From: a virus
Direction: 5' to 3' (one strand)
IMG/VR virus record: IMGVR_UViG_3300018021_000024
Location: 1 to 20,738 of that record
Length of the DNA: 20,738 bases
Below are positions 19,977 through 20,738 of the stretch, piece after piece; the stretch's first letter is position 1; each line of letters begins with the position of its first letter. The notes beneath the pieces are model-generated. The model made no database searches and was not told the origin of the DNA. It saw nothing but the letters and a program-made list of their open reading frames with translations. The translations under genes and the position numbers were made by a program.

Positions 19977-20576
19977 ATGGCAAATGCACTTGATTTAACA
20001 ACTTTAACTTCGGTGAAACAATGGCTAGGATTACCAACACCAATTGCTGGTCAACCTCCCTTTGCCGATGATGTATTGTTGACTAGAATGGTAACTGCTG
20101 CTAGTGCTTTTATTCAGTCTGCTTTAAGTCGTACTTTTGCTGTAAATTCTTATACTGAAGTTAGAAATGGAAGAAATACTGATGCTATGATGGTTGCTGA
20201 TGCTCCTATTATATCCGTAACATCTGTTATGATTGGTAATCAATCAATTCCTGAACAAGCGGCATGGGTAGTAAACGGACCCATTCCTATAGGCTTTAGT
20301 TTTTCTGATAAAGCTATATATTTAAACGGTTATACTTTTTGTAAAGGTCGTCAAAATGTAAAATTAGTATATGAAGCTGGTTATGATCCAATTCCTTTTG
20401 AAGTTGAACAGATCACTATAGAATTGGTTGGTAAAAAATATGAAGAACGAAAACGTATAGGATTAAGAAGTTCGATTTTAGAAGGTCAGAATATTGTATA
20501 CGATCTTAAAGACATCAATGATGAAATGAAGAATGTATTAGCACAATATCGTAAGATCATTCCGGTCGGAATCTAA
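19977..20576 (+). CDS. head-tail connector (HK97 gp6-like)
   Basis: A 199-residue protein that joins the portal to the tail or closes the head. The pattern is that of gp6-like connectors: ALDLTTLTSVKQWLGL, DDVLLTRMVTAASAFIQSALSRTF, YTEVRNG, APIISVTSVMIG, NVKLVYEAGYDPIPFEVEQITIELV and KKYEERKRIGLRS. The ATG at 19977 is preferred, as AAAGG at 19966-19970 then stands 6 bases away; the in-frame ATG at 19971 would touch it. It follows the capsid terminator, so some read-through or an unseen promoter must serve it. Length and order (capsid, connector, gp10-like) fit siphoviruses. Confidence 0.85.
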   Translation: MANALDLTTLTSVKQWLGLPTPIAGQPPFADDVLLTRMVTAASAFIQSALSRTFAVNSYTEVRNGRNTDAMMVADAPIISVTSVMIGNQSIPEQAAWVVNGPIPIGFSFSDKAIYLNGYTFCKGRQNVKLVYEAGYDPIPFEVEQITIELVGKKYEERKRIGLRSSILEGQNIVYDLKDINDEMKNVLAQYRKIIPVGI

Positions 20577-20582
20577 TAAATA
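20575..20582 (+). promoter_or_regulatory. late promoter variant AATAAATA
   Basis: One mismatch from TATAAATA, overlapping the stop codon of the connector gene and followed by GTATAG like other copies. It could drive the gene at 20639, but as a single-mismatch hit in AT-rich DNA it is weak. Confidence 0.3.
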
Positions 20583-20638
20583 GTATAGAAGCTCCATATT
20601 TGACCTGTGGCTGGACTTTATATATAAAGGCATATAGC

Positions 20639-20738
20639 ATGATCACTGCAACTATCGAAGGACAGGAAAGAGTATCACAAAATTTAAGAAATCTACCACA
20701 GAGAGCTAGTGATTTGCTATTTGCTGAACTTGATTCGA
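20639..20738 (+). CDS. HK97 gp10-like tail/neck protein, N-terminal part (cut by right edge)
   Basis: ATG at 20639 with AAAGG at 20626-20630. The visible product, MITATIEGQERVSQNL then RNLPQRASDLLFAELDS, follows the N-terminal pattern of HK97 gp10-like proteins (short beta start, G-x-E-R/K-L, then a helix with LP.RA...L). These proteins help complete the tail or neck. The order connector then gp10-like is standard. Only 33 codons are inside the window. Confidence 0.6.
   Translation, partial: MITATIEGQERVSQNLRNLPQRASDLLFAELDS

Overview
The window is part of a low-G+C, tailed double-stranded DNA bacteriophage genome. Every gene I can support lies on the + strand. Two exported proteins have signal peptides, one protein has a lipobox, and ribosome-binding sites are canonical (AGGAG/GGAGG). 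This fits a Gram-negative, non-Bacteroidetes host, but the host cannot be named from this sequence.

Layout. (1) 1-660: C-terminal part of a T4 gp23-like major capsid protein, cut by the left edge. (2) 671-3012: tightly packed small genes for two holin-like membrane proteins, a soluble protein, two exported beta-rich (FN3-like) proteins, a lipoprotein and a short helical protein. A strong terminator (3092-3144) ends this block, and its T-tract runs into a T4-type late promoter. (3) 3160-5542: a structured leader, then a 765-residue protein with family A DNA polymerase-like motifs A, B and C, a long Asn/Ser-rich repeat tract, four 19-bp direct repeats, and a C-terminal segment that has its own ribosome-binding site. 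(4) 5639-8878: small genes, two HNH homing endonucleases (HNH-AP2 and HNH-NUMOD3), a zinc-ribbon protein, a DEDDh exonuclease and duplicated fragments. (5) 8903-20738: a siphovirus-type packaging and head module: small terminase candidate, large terminase, portal, a small beta structural protein, a 997-residue repetitive fibre-like protein, a small structural protein, a protease/DUF6582/scaffold-like fusion, a second major capsid protein, a gp6-like connector and the start of an HK97 gp10-like protein.

Two things stand out. First, the window holds two capsid proteins of different lineages: a T4 gp23-like one at the left and a siphovirus-type one at the right. Second, the exact octamer TATAAATA, the T4 late promoter core, occurs nine times, always on the + strand and at gene junctions, from 2336 to 18280. 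This signal spans both the accessory region and the siphovirus-type head module. It argues for one regulatory programme with a gp55-like late sigma factor, and against a simple chimeric assembly to the right of 2336. The link to the gp23 fragment still needs read-level confirmation.

How the parts may work together (inference): the polymerase-like protein and exonuclease would serve replication, the four iteron-like repeats beside an AT-rich tract look like a replication origin inside a replication gene, the left cassette would serve lysis or host-envelope modification, and the right half packages DNA and builds the head and connector.
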